Source: JBBQED01 sp038320345 (lineage in GTDB: Bacteria > Bacteroidota > Bacteroidia > AKYH767-A > OLB10). Taken from it: a stretch of DNA of 64,000 nt. A model generated the notes under the pieces. That model saw only the letters and a program-made list of their open reading frames with translations. It had not been told where the DNA came from and ran no database searches. The number at the start of each line of letters is the position of its first letter. The first letter of the stretch is position 1. Where the stretch lies: contig JBBQED010000002.1 of the NCBI GenBank assembly GCA_038320345.1, positions 270,778-334,777 of the forward strand, given 5' to 3'. The translations under genes were made by a program, and so were the position numbers. Positions 17,731 through 27,400 of this stretch are shown here, piece after piece.

Positions 17731-19433
17731 GTAGTTTAGATTGGATTGTCTTAGCGATAACACTATGCGGAATTATTCTGTTTGGTGTTTGGAAAAGCCG
17801 TGGACAAAAAAACCTAGATAGTTATTTTCTAGGAAATCAGTCGATGCCTGCTTATATCGTACTGTTTTCCATAATCGGTACACAAGCAAGTGCGATCACT
17901 TTTTTATCAGCCCCGGGGCAAGCTTACACTGATGGAATGCGCTTTGTGCAATACTATTTTGGCTTACCTCTAGCGATGGTTATTCTATGTGTTACGTTCG
18001 TCCCTATTTTCCATCGACTTAAAGTTTACACTGCTTATGAATATCTAGAACAGCGTTTTGATGTTAAGACCAGGCACCTTGCATCCTTTCTGTTTCTCTT
18101 ACAAAGGGGACTCTCAACAGGAATCAGCATTTATGCCCCTTCCTTAATTCTTTCTTCTTTGTTAGGATGGGATATATATCTTACCAATGTGATCCTGGGA
18201 GGTTTGCTCATCATTTACACAGTAAGTGGTGGCACTAAAGCAATCTCCTATACGCAAACACAACAGCTTGTTATTATTTTCGGAGCCATGTTTTTAGCAG
18301 GCTATATGGTTATACATATATTACCTGCTGAAATGAATTTTACTGATGTTTTAAAAATTGCTGGAAAGTCAGGGAAGCTGAATGTAATCACCACGGGATT
18401 TACTGATACTGGATTCAATTGGAAAGACAAGTACAATATTTTCAGTGGAGTCATCGGAGGTTTTTTCTTGGCACTATCTTATTTCGGAACTGATCAATCG
18501 CAAGTGGGTCGATATCTCACTGCAAGCAGTATTAAAGAGAGCAGGAAGGGTTTATTGATGAATGGATTGATAAAAATCCCCATGCAATTTCTGATCTTAT
18601 TAGTAGGAGTACTTGTCTTTACATTTTACTGTACATTTCAAGGACCCGTATATTACAACACCAAAATCCTTGAATCCACCTATAAAAGTGAGTATGGCAA
18701 TGAACTCAAATTTGTGGAAGGCAAGTATCATGAGGTGCAGGATAAAAAAAGAGCTGCTGCACTAGGATTAATAGCGGCTGGAAAAAACGAAAATCAACCT
18801 GCATATATTGAAAATTCAGGGCAGTTAAAATCGTTAGAATCAGAAGCCTTAGTTTTAAGAAAAGATGCAGCTGGAATCATTCATAAAGCAAATCCCTCTG
18901 CTGATGTGTCTGACACGAATTACATATTTCTGCATTTTGTAATTGCGAATCTCCCAAAAGGATTAGTGGGATTAATCATCGCCATCATCTTCCTAGCAGC
19001 ATGGGGTTCTATCGCCGCTGCATTAAACTCGTTGGCTTCATGTAGTGTAATTGATTGGCATCACCGAATCCGACAAAAAGAAAGATCTGAAAGTCGTGAT
19101 TTAAAATTATCCCGTTACTATACTTTTGCATGGGGAATATTTAGCATTGTGGTGGCCCAAATTGCGGGACAAATGGGGAGCCTCATTGAAGCTGTGAATA
19201 TTTTAGGATCGCTTTTTTACGGCACTATTCTCGGAATATTTGTAATTGCTTTTTACCTTAAACACATCCAAGGAAATGCAGTATTTTACAGTGCTGTACT
19301 CACCGAATGCCTCGTTATTTTTATCTATGTGAAGGATGTTGTTTCTTTCCTTTGGTTGAATGCTATCGGATGTATTTTAGCAGTACTCATCGCATTAGTG
19401 CTGCAAGTCTTCCTGAAGAAATCCAAAGTATAA
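17727..19433 (+). CDS. Sodium:solute symporter (SSS family)
   Basis: The 568-residue inner-membrane transporter has about 13-14 membrane segments. The SSS signature is seen in the opening 'DWIVLAITLCGIILFGVWKSRGQKNLDSYFLGNQSMP' region, read as a first helix, basic loop and FLGN motif, and in the following 'GTQASAITFLSAPGQAY', which lines the sodium site. Residues ~305-400 form a long hydrophilic insertion typical of the Bacteroidota subgroup. It uses the Na+ gradient to import a small solute. The operon with a secreted LmbE-like deacetylase suggests a sugar or deacetylated amino sugar. Its ATG overlaps the microprotein stop. A bidirectional terminator follows at 19476. Confidence 0.9.
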   Translation: MSSLDWIVLAITLCGIILFGVWKSRGQKNLDSYFLGNQSMPAYIVLFSIIGTQASAITFLSAPGQAYTDGMRFVQYYFGLPLAMVILCVTFVPIFHRLKVYTAYEYLEQRFDVKTRHLASFLFLLQRGLSTGISIYAPSLILSSLLGWDIYLTNVILGGLLIIYTVSGGTKAISYTQTQQLVIIFGAMFLAGYMVIHILPAEMNFTDVLKIAGKSGKLNVITTGFTDTGFNWKDKYNIFSGVIGGFFLALSYFGTDQSQVGRYLTASSIKESRKGLLMNGLIKIPMQFLILLVGVLVFTFYCTFQGPVYYNTKILESTYKSEYGNELKFVEGKYHEVQDKKRAAALGLIAAGKNENQPAYIENSGQLKSLESEALVLRKDAAGIIHKANPSADVSDTNYIFLHFVIANLPKGLVGLIIAIIFLAAWGSIAAALNSLASCSVIDWHHRIRQKERSESRDLKLSRYYTFAWGIFSIVVAQIAGQMGSLIEAVNILGSLFYGTILGIFVIAFYLKHIQGNAVFYSAVLTECLVIFIYVKDVVSFLWLNAIGCILAVLIALVLQVFLKKSKV

Positions 19434-19475
19434 TTTTGGGCAAGATCAAAATCCTAAAAAAAATTAATCCCATAA

Positions 19476-19509
19476 AAAAAATCCCCAGCAGATGCCAGGG
19501 ATTTTCGTT
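19476..19509. terminator. Bidirectional terminator between symporter and DUF2911 genes
   Basis: AAAATCCC (19478-19485) pairs with GGGATTTT (19498-19505) around a 12-base loop, with A and T tracts on the two sides. It separates two convergent genes. Confidence 0.75.
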
Positions 19510-19532
19510 TTGAATTGGGTAAGAGGGGGTAA

Positions 19533-20369
19533 TTATTTTAAGGTCTTAATCAGCTTTTCGTTCAACATTACATAATGAGAATCATTGTCTGCTTTTGCAA
19601 TTTCAATTGATTTTTCAGCAGTTGCAATTGCTTCTTTTTTCATGCCTAATTTCGCATAGCAATTAGCTTTCTGATGAAGGATCCAGTATGCTTTAGGATT
19701 AGCATCTGCAGCTTTCCCAAACCATTCTAAAGCCTTATTGAGATCTTTTCCATTCTCCATATAATAAGTTGCCGCTGCAAAATATGGACGACTATCATTC
19801 ACCACCATTTTATCAATATCTTTCATGATGCGGGAATCAATATCAGCAGAAATTGGCATTGAGATCATCATGTTATCCCAAACTAATTGCAGATCGCAAG
19901 AATTAGATTTGATATTATTGAAATTAATCATGAATGTTTCCACTTTGGTAATCATCATTTGAGGCTTTACAACCACGCGCAGTACATCTTCCTCTTTCTT
20001 ATAATCAGCACCATTGGTGATGGTCGTGTTTTTACTGAGGATTAATACCCATTCACTTGCGCCAGGGATACTCAGGAGGCCATATTTACCTGCAGCTACT
20101 TTAGTCCCATTAATCATTACTTCATCGCTGAATGTAATTGTAGTTGCGGAATTGGCACCTGTTCTCCAAACTTCTCCATAAGGAACAATATCGCCAAAGA
20201 TCATTCTACCTTTAACACTTGGACGAGAATACGATACTTCAATGCTTCCTAAAGCAAAATCCTGTTTGATGGTTTGGCCAGGACTTGGCGCAGGAGTTTT
20301 CAAAGATTGAGCCTGAGAAAGGCTTGAGAGACTAACGAGAGTCAATAGAATTAAAAAGATTTTTTTCAT
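19533..20369 (-). CDS. Secreted DUF2911 protein with C-terminal TPR-like helices
   Basis: About 278 residues. The start is set at the ATG at 20369, which gives a standard signal peptide (MKKIFLILLTL... ending SQAQS). An in-frame ATG at 20408 also exists but would precede the -7 promoter box at 20390-20397. The DUF2911 part ('SPGQTIKQDFALGSIEVSYSRP', 'FGDIVPYGEVWRTGAN', 'KYGLLSIPG') covers roughly residues 25-170. The last ~100 residues form TPR-like helices ('KALEWFGKAADANPKAYW'). DUF2911 proteins are common in Bacteroidota and of unknown function. Periplasmic location is inferred from the signal peptide. Confidence 0.85.
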   Translation of the reverse strand: MKKIFLILLTLVSLSSLSQAQSLKTPAPSPGQTIKQDFALGSIEVSYSRPSVKGRMIFGDIVPYGEVWRTGANSATTITFSDEVMINGTKVAAGKYGLLSIPGASEWVLILSKNTTITNGADYKKEEDVLRVVVKPQMMITKVETFMINFNNIKSNSCDLQLVWDNMMISMPISADIDSRIMKDIDKMVVNDSRPYFAAATYYMENGKDLNKALEWFGKAADANPKAYWILHQKANCYAKLGMKKEAIATAEKSIEIAKADNDSHYVMLNEKLIKTLK

Positions 20370-20389
20370 GGTGGATTTTTCTTGATGTA

Positions 20390-20397
20390 CAAAATTA
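20390..20397 (-). promoter_or_regulatory. -7 promoter box for the DUF2911 gene
   Basis: Read on the minus strand this is TAATTTTG, a TAnnTTTG match, about 20 bases before the ATG at 20369. Its position supports that start over the upstream in-frame ATG. Confidence 0.5.
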
Positions 20398-20447
20398 GTG
20401 ATTTTCATTTAAATAATCACCAATTAAAAAAAGCAACGCACACAATA

Positions 20448-20475
20448 AAAAAAGGCTGACTCTCCAGCCAGCCCT
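20448..20475 (-). terminator. Minus-strand terminator-like hairpin
   Basis: GGCTG (20454-20458) pairs with CAGCC (20469-20473). On the minus strand the stem is followed by seven T (complement of 20447-20453). The stem is short, so this is a weaker call than its neighbour at 20505. Confidence 0.45.
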
Positions 20476-20504
20476 TCCACTATTATCAACAACGATTACT
20501 TCCA

Positions 20505-20545
20505 TTTAAAAAAACACCCTGTCATTTTATAAGTACAGGGTGCTT
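20505..20545 (-). terminator. Minus-strand terminator without a clear upstream gene
   Basis: CACCCTGT (20515-20522) pairs perfectly with ACAGGGTG (20535-20542). The minus strand then runs into eight T (complement of ~20507-20514). It would end transcripts coming from 20.55-21.4 kb on the minus strand, where only a doubtful 74-codon frame is seen. Confidence 0.7.
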
Positions 20546-20554
20546 CCAATTCCC

Positions 20555-20596
20555 TTTTCACACCATTACAATTACTTTTCACACCATTACATTTAC
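20555..20596. repeat. 21-bp tandem duplication
   Basis: TTTTCACACCATTACAATTAC (20555-20575) is followed at once by a copy differing at one base (20576-20596). Non-coding. Confidence 0.85.
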
Positions 20597-21421
20597 TTTT
20601 TCAAAATAATTATTTCTCATAAAATTATTTTTCTTATACCAAATTTGATTCGTTACTTTTCGATTTTTAGGTGATCGTCTTTTGCACTATTATATTCGCA
20701 GTAGTTATTATTGATCCATTACCAGCATGAGTTGTTGAACGAAGAGTGCAGTGGTCAATTGAAAAATCCACTACTCTTTGTGCATGAATTTTACTTTGAA
20801 TTCCTTTCAATAAATACAAAAAAAGGAACATTGGTAAAATGAATAATCTGATAACCCTGTAATGGATTTGCTGATGTAAGGTTAGCCTCATAAATTTCAG
20901 TAGATATTTTTAGTACTTACCCCCTTCGTACGTTTCGTTAGTTTAAAAGTTTCCAAACAGTTGACTTTAAAGATTAAAAAGGAGAATCTCATTCCTAAGT
21001 TCAAAGGCAATTTCTTTCTATAAATGCATCGGAGAATAATAATTGGATGCGATTTTAGAAAAATCAATCCCTGAAAAATTATATAAAATGGATTCAAATA
21101 AATACATAACTAATTACAATACAATATATTAACGCTTCTATATTGATTTTAAGGTTTAAAGGGAGGTATCCTGCTGGTTTGGGAAATTTGTAGTGAAAGC
21201 AAAAATCTGGAATTTCATGAAAAATCCTCTTTTACTTTTCCCAAATAAAATCAAGCAGATGTCCTAAATGTTAAATGTGACGAAATTCGGGTTTATAGGG
21301 ATTGATATTAATATAAATACTTGCATTGGGGTTTCTCTTATTGTATATTTGATGTAAGAATTCGGTTGAAAACGACCGAAAACCTAACCCGTTAATGTTC
21401 ATCTGCTTATTTAGCCTACTC

Positions 21422-21429
21422 TAAATTTG
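21422..21429 (+). promoter_or_regulatory. TAnnTTTG -7 box before the giant subtilase-like gene
   Basis: TAAATTTG lies 43 bases before the GTG start at 21473. Confidence 0.45.
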
Positions 21430-21472
21430 CATTTTCACATTTCAGACTAATCCACCGTTTAAATTATCTACC

Positions 21473-24400
21473 GTGAGAAAATCAATCAATCAACAATTTT
21501 CTTTTTTTAAGAGAATTGTACAGGTAATTACCCTGATGCTCGTCAGTATCTATGCTCAGGCACAACAACAACAAATTTCATCCTATTCAGTTTTCGGGGG
21601 ATTCAGCACATTACCTACGGGATGCTCTACTCCTTCTAGCCCAGGCAATGCTGTTATTGTTGGATCTTCATCAGCGATCACTGGTGGATTTGTAGGCAGC
21701 TACAAATTAGTAAATTCGAGTAGCAGCGTAAACTTCAGCAGTAATATTCACAGCGGAGGTAAAGTAACCTTAGGAAATAGCAACACTGTGAGTGGAAATA
21801 TCACGGCTGCAAATACACCTGCTGTTAGCGGCACTATCATTCAGATTGGATCTAGCGCACTAATTTCTGGGAGCATAAATGTAGCAGGTAACACAGTGAT
21901 ATCAAGCGGCACATTGACTGGTAGCATTACGCATCCAGCTGGAACAACCTATACAGGACCCGTACCAGCAGGTGGAAATATTACAGGAACACCAACACTT
22001 CCCATTCTGCCTGCACTACCCGCTATTACACCTTTTCAACCCTTTCCAACATTACCTGATATCAACTCCACGAGAAGTATTGTTCCGGGATTGTATGATG
22101 ATATTAAATTATCAGGAGGAAAGACCCTCACTTTCAGTGGAACAGGAATTTATGTTTTTGACAAAATCGATAATAGTGGTGGAACAAATTATTTTGTTTT
22201 TGATTTTCAGAATAATCCTTCTGGAACATTTAAAATTTACATTCACAATAATGCTAATCTGAATAAGCTAAGTGTAAGCATGATAAATGGTGGAAGTGCA
22301 TCACGCATCTACACAGAACTTCATGGAAATGGTTCCACGATTAACGGCAACTATTGCTTTAGCTTAGCAAATGGGTCTTCCAGTAATGCGGCTACGAAAT
22401 GGCTAGGAACAGTTTGGGCACCGTACGCTGGAATTTCGATTGGATCTGGAAGCGGCAATAGCACAATCACCGGAGCACTCTGGAGCAGTACTCAAGTAAA
22501 TATTCAAAGCGGAGTAACCATTGTTTTTGCACCATTTCAAAATTGTACAACTCCTATTGCGAATGCAGGAGTAGATAAAGTAATTTTTTGCAATCCTAAT
22601 TCAGTACAGTTAGACGGTACTGGTTCAACTGCTGGATCTAGTTATAGTTGGGTGGCAAGTAACGGTGGAAATATAGTAAACGGTGCAGCTACAGCAACTC
22701 CAACTGTAAATGCTGCAGGAACATATACCTTAACAGTTACTTCTCCATCGGGAGGTTGTACAGCATCTGATGTTGCATTGGTAACATTAAATAATACATC
22801 TCCAATAGCGAATGCGGGTTCCGACAATCAAATTACATGTAATGCCTCTTCGATACAGTTGAATGGAAATGGTTCCTCTGCCGGTGTTAATTACAGTTGG
22901 ACTGCAAGTAATGGCGGAAATATTGTAAACGGAGCATTAACTGCTACTCCGACTGTGAATGCTGCGGGGACTTATACCTTAACGGTTACCTCTCCCGCTA
23001 ATGGATGCTCCTCAACGGATATCGTACTCGTTACCTTAAATACAACACCTCCAGGCGCAAATGCTGGTGGAACAAATCAACTAACCTGTTCAATACCATC
23101 AGTTCAGTTAAACGGATCATCTTCAACATTAGGAGTAAGTTTTGCATGGACTACCAACAATGGTTTCATTGTTACAGGAGCAAACACATCAACTCCTACC
23201 ATCAATGCAGATGCAAAATATTATTTAACAGTAACAAATCCGGCTAACGGATGTAGTTCATTGGATAGCTTAGCAATCACACGCATTCCATGTATCTTCC
23301 CCTATTATCCACCTCCAGTTGGCGGTAAAAGTTATAACCTTATTGGTTCTGAATTAAGTTCATTGCATGATTATTTCGGTTCAGTAACAGACACCTCTGA
23401 ATATATTTTTCGTTTAAGTAACGATAGTGTAATGGTAGAAGTAATCGCTTTGCAAGGTGCTTACAATACTTTACTTGCGCTCTTGCAAACACCACCTTAC
23501 GGTATAACTGACTTAGTAAATAACGGGACCAATTCATTAATTATTACCGGAAAATATCCGATTGCAAATCTCAGAAAATTAGATAGCCTACCTAATTTAA
23601 TCGATTATTGTCGCCCTGTATTTCCTCCTCTTGTAAATAGTGGTGTTGCCTATTCCAATGGTGATATTTCACTTCGTTCAGATTTTGTGAGAAATGGATA
23701 TGCTGTAGATGGAAACGGAGTAAAAGTGGGTGTGATTTCGGATAGCTATAATTCTATTCTTGGCAATCCAGCATTAACGGATATTGTAAATGGTGATTTA
23801 CCAGGAGTAGGAAATCCTGTTCATCCCACACCTGTTCAGGTTGTAAAAGAATATCCATTCGGAAGAAGAACGGATGAAGGTCGTGCGATGTTACAGATCA
23901 TTCATGATGTGGCTCCAGGTGCTAATCTTGCATTCCGTACTGGATTTATATCGGCAGGTGATTTTTCAGAAGGAATCAAATCGCTTCAACAAACCGGATG
24001 TAAAGTGATAGTAGATGACGTAACCTATATTACTGAACCTTTCTTTGAAGACGGAGTTGTTTCAAAAGCAGTGGACCTCGTAACTAGTCAGGGAGTGAGT
24101 TATTTTTCTGCAGCAGGCAACTATGGTAATAAATCTTATGAATCAATTTATGCTCCTGCTCCTGCACCAATATCTGTTACAGGAACAGCACATGATTTTG
24201 GTGGTGGAGATATTTTCCAGAGTATAAATCTTACTCCAGGAAATTACACCATTGTTTTGCAGTGGCAAGATTCTATCTATTCATTAGGTCAAACTCAAAC
24301 GGGAACGAGCAACGATCTAGATATATTTCTCACGTATGATAATGGAATTACTTTATTTGGTTTCAACCGCATAAATACAGGAGCTGATCCACTTGAAGTA

Positions 24401-27400
24401 TTACCATTTACGGTTACGGAAAACACAACTACCAATATCATGGTAACACGTGCTTCGGGCAATAGCAATGTTCGATTCAAGTATATTGTATTCCGTGGTG
24501 AACTTACGATTAACGAGCACAACCTTGGAACATCAACGCTTGTTGGTCAAGCAAATGCTGCCGGAGCGATGGCTGTTGGTGCTGTATTATATTCCAATAC
24601 TCCTGCGTATGGAGTAAATCCTCCTACCATTGCTTCATTCTCCTCATTAGGTGGAACACCAGTAAACGGAGTAGTTAGAAATAAACCTGAATTCACTGGC
24701 CCCAATGGTGTGAACACAACAGTTTACCTTGGAGGTCAAAATATCGATGGAGATGCCTTTCCAAATTTCTTTGGTACATCTGCTGCTGCTCCACATATTG
24801 CTGCCGTAGCCGCATTATTACTGGATGCTCGTCTTAAATATTTTAATCAGGATTTTAATCCTACCCAAATGAGATCCTTACTCCAGAGTACTGCTTATGA
24901 TATGGGTGCTCCTGGATTTGATTTCGTAAATGGGTATGGTTTTGTAAGAGCGGATTCTGCTATGCGCACCTTTGCCGCACCAACACCGGAAATTACTTCA
25001 CTGATTCTTCCCGGAGGTTCAGTAACTCCAGGATTACAAACATTTATCGTTGAAGTAGCTGGTCAGTTTCTTACTCCACAATCAGTAGTGTTATTTAGAG
25101 GAGTTCCGATTCCTTCTGTAGTATTAAGCAACAGCCAGATTCAAGCTACTATTCCAACTTTTACTGGAAACCCTCCTATCCAAGTATACACTCCACCAAT
25201 TACTCCTGTTGGAATTGACGGAGGATATTCTGATACTTTGTATTTCTTTTCTCCTGTGAAGAAAGCTGTTGTAATCACTGCAGATAATAAAACAAAAAAA
25301 TTCGGAGAAATACTTCCTGCGTTTTCTGTTCATATCACGGTTGACGGTAATCCATTACAGAATACAACCTTTACTCTAGCTGACCTAGGTCTCTCGAATA
25401 TACTTTATACCTCACCTGCAAATAGTCAAAGTAATGCGGGGATCTATTTCATTCGCCCGGGAATCGATCCTCTTGATCCAAACGATCCGAATGATGTTCC
25501 GTTCCTGGAGTCTTACACGTATTCATTTGTTGATGGTCTCTTAACGATTCAAAAAATGCCATTGGTGATTAGCGCCAAAGACACTACGATAACTTATGGT
25601 GATAAGATCGCTGATCTCGGATTTAACTATGGATACGATGCTTCCAATATTGATTTAATTGACCAAACCAGTTTCTTGAATTCTTTAGAATCAGAACATG
25701 CTTCCAACATTGTCAACGCAACTGCTTTATTGGATGCAAGAGCATTGGTAAACGGACGTGCTTTGGTAAATGCAGATATTGAAAACCTAACGTTCCTCGT
25801 AAGTGCACGTGCCCTTGTAAATGCTAGAGCTTTAGTAAATGCACGAGCTTTAGTAAATGGTACCACTCAAATTGATACTACCAATCTTGTTGATGTTTCT
25901 CCTGCTTCAATATTTAATTATCAGAATGATTCCGCTGTTACTTCATTGGTGAGTGCAAGAGCATTGGTAAACGCCCGTGCACTTGTAAATGCACGCGCAT
26001 TGGTAAACGGTAATGCTGTTGTAAATGCTAGAGCACTCGTTAACGGTTCTCCGTTGGTGAATAGTAATACTGCCGGTGATCCTGCTGGAGAAGAAGTTGT
26101 AGTGATCGTTGATGAGGATGATGTAAATGCACCAGCTAATGATACGTTGGATGTATTGAAGTCAATCAATATGATTACGGGAACAACGGTTGGACAACAT
26201 GCCATTGTACCTGGAGCACTTTTATCAAATAACTTTGAAATTACTTATGAACTGGGTACATTAACAATCCTACCTGCTACACTTACTGTTAAAGCAGATA
26301 ATAAATCAATGGTCTACGGAGGATCTGTTAATTATACATCTAGTATTAACGGTTATCAATATAATGATATCGATAGCCCGATTGTTGCCGGACCTCCTCA
26401 ATATACTATTCTCAATAGTGCAAGTCAAATCGTAACCGGAATTATTCCTGCAGGAAGTTTCAGTATCGTTCCAGGAGGTCTTCCTTTGGTACAACCTTCG
26501 AATTATGTAGTAACGTATCAAAACGGATTATTAAATGTTGGCAAAGCTACGATTACCGCCACCGCTGATAATAAAACAAGAGTTTATGGAATTGCTAATC
26601 CTGCATTCAACATCAACTATACTGGATTTATAAATAATGAAAATCCTACAGTGTTTACTGTTGCACCTACGGCTTCCACCCTTGCTACGATTAATTCGCC
26701 TGTAGGCAATTATCCAATTACCGTTTCAGGTGGATCTGCGAATAATTATAACTTTAGTTACGTATCGGGAAATCTGAATATTACTAAAGCAACTTTAATC
26801 GCAACTGCAGATAATAAAACTAAAACGTATGGTGCTATTAATCCTATCTTAACGATTAGTTATTCAGGATTTGCTCCTGGAGATGGCCCAGCAAACATAA
26901 CAGCACCTACGGCGAGTACAACAGCTTTAACACTTTCGAATGTGGGAACTTATCCGATTACACTTACGGGAGGTTCATCTACCAATTATAACATCACTAA
27001 AGTGAACGGAACATTAACTGTTACAAAAGCTCAACTGTATGTTACTGCAAATACTAAGTCAATGAACCAAGGAGCCTCGATTCCAACATTAACATCAACA
27101 ATTACTGGATGGATTAGTGGGGGAACAAATATTATTCTCTGTAATCCCTCTTACTCCGTTTCTCCTAATTGTGTAAATGCACCAGGGATTTATATTATCA
27201 CACCTTGTTGTATGACATTGCTTTGTCCTGGGAATTACAATATCAACTACGTTACTGGTAATTTATATGTTAACCCGAAAGGATCTGGTGCACAAAAGAT
27301 CACTACGAATTTAACCTGTATAGAATCCTTAGTAGGTCATCCATCAGGATTTGCATATGTTGCTCACTTCACTTACACGAATACTAATGTTACGCCGTTA

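Larger units (their letters stand above)
20370..21472. other. 1.1-kb intergenic region with two minus-strand terminators and a 21-bp tandem duplication
   Basis: No convincing gene is present. A minus-strand frame at 20667-20891 (74 codons) starts with a hydrophobic signal-like segment ending HAQ, then 35 residues without recognisable features. It could be a decayed or very small secreted product. Two minus-strand terminator-like hairpins follow it (20505-20545 and 20448-20475). A 21-bp direct duplication lies at 20555-20596. The right end holds the promoter of the giant protease-like gene (box at 21422-21429). Confidence 0.5.

Noticed and set aside
20897..21097. 66-codon minus-strand frame
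   Set aside because: Low-complexity, AT-rich and without any recognisable feature. Kept only as part of the intergenic description.
25627..26205. Minus-strand open frames across the ARALVN tract
   Set aside because: Created by the repetitive codons of the plus-strand gene. The plus-strand reading keeps the peptide despite varied codons, which shows it is the coding strand.
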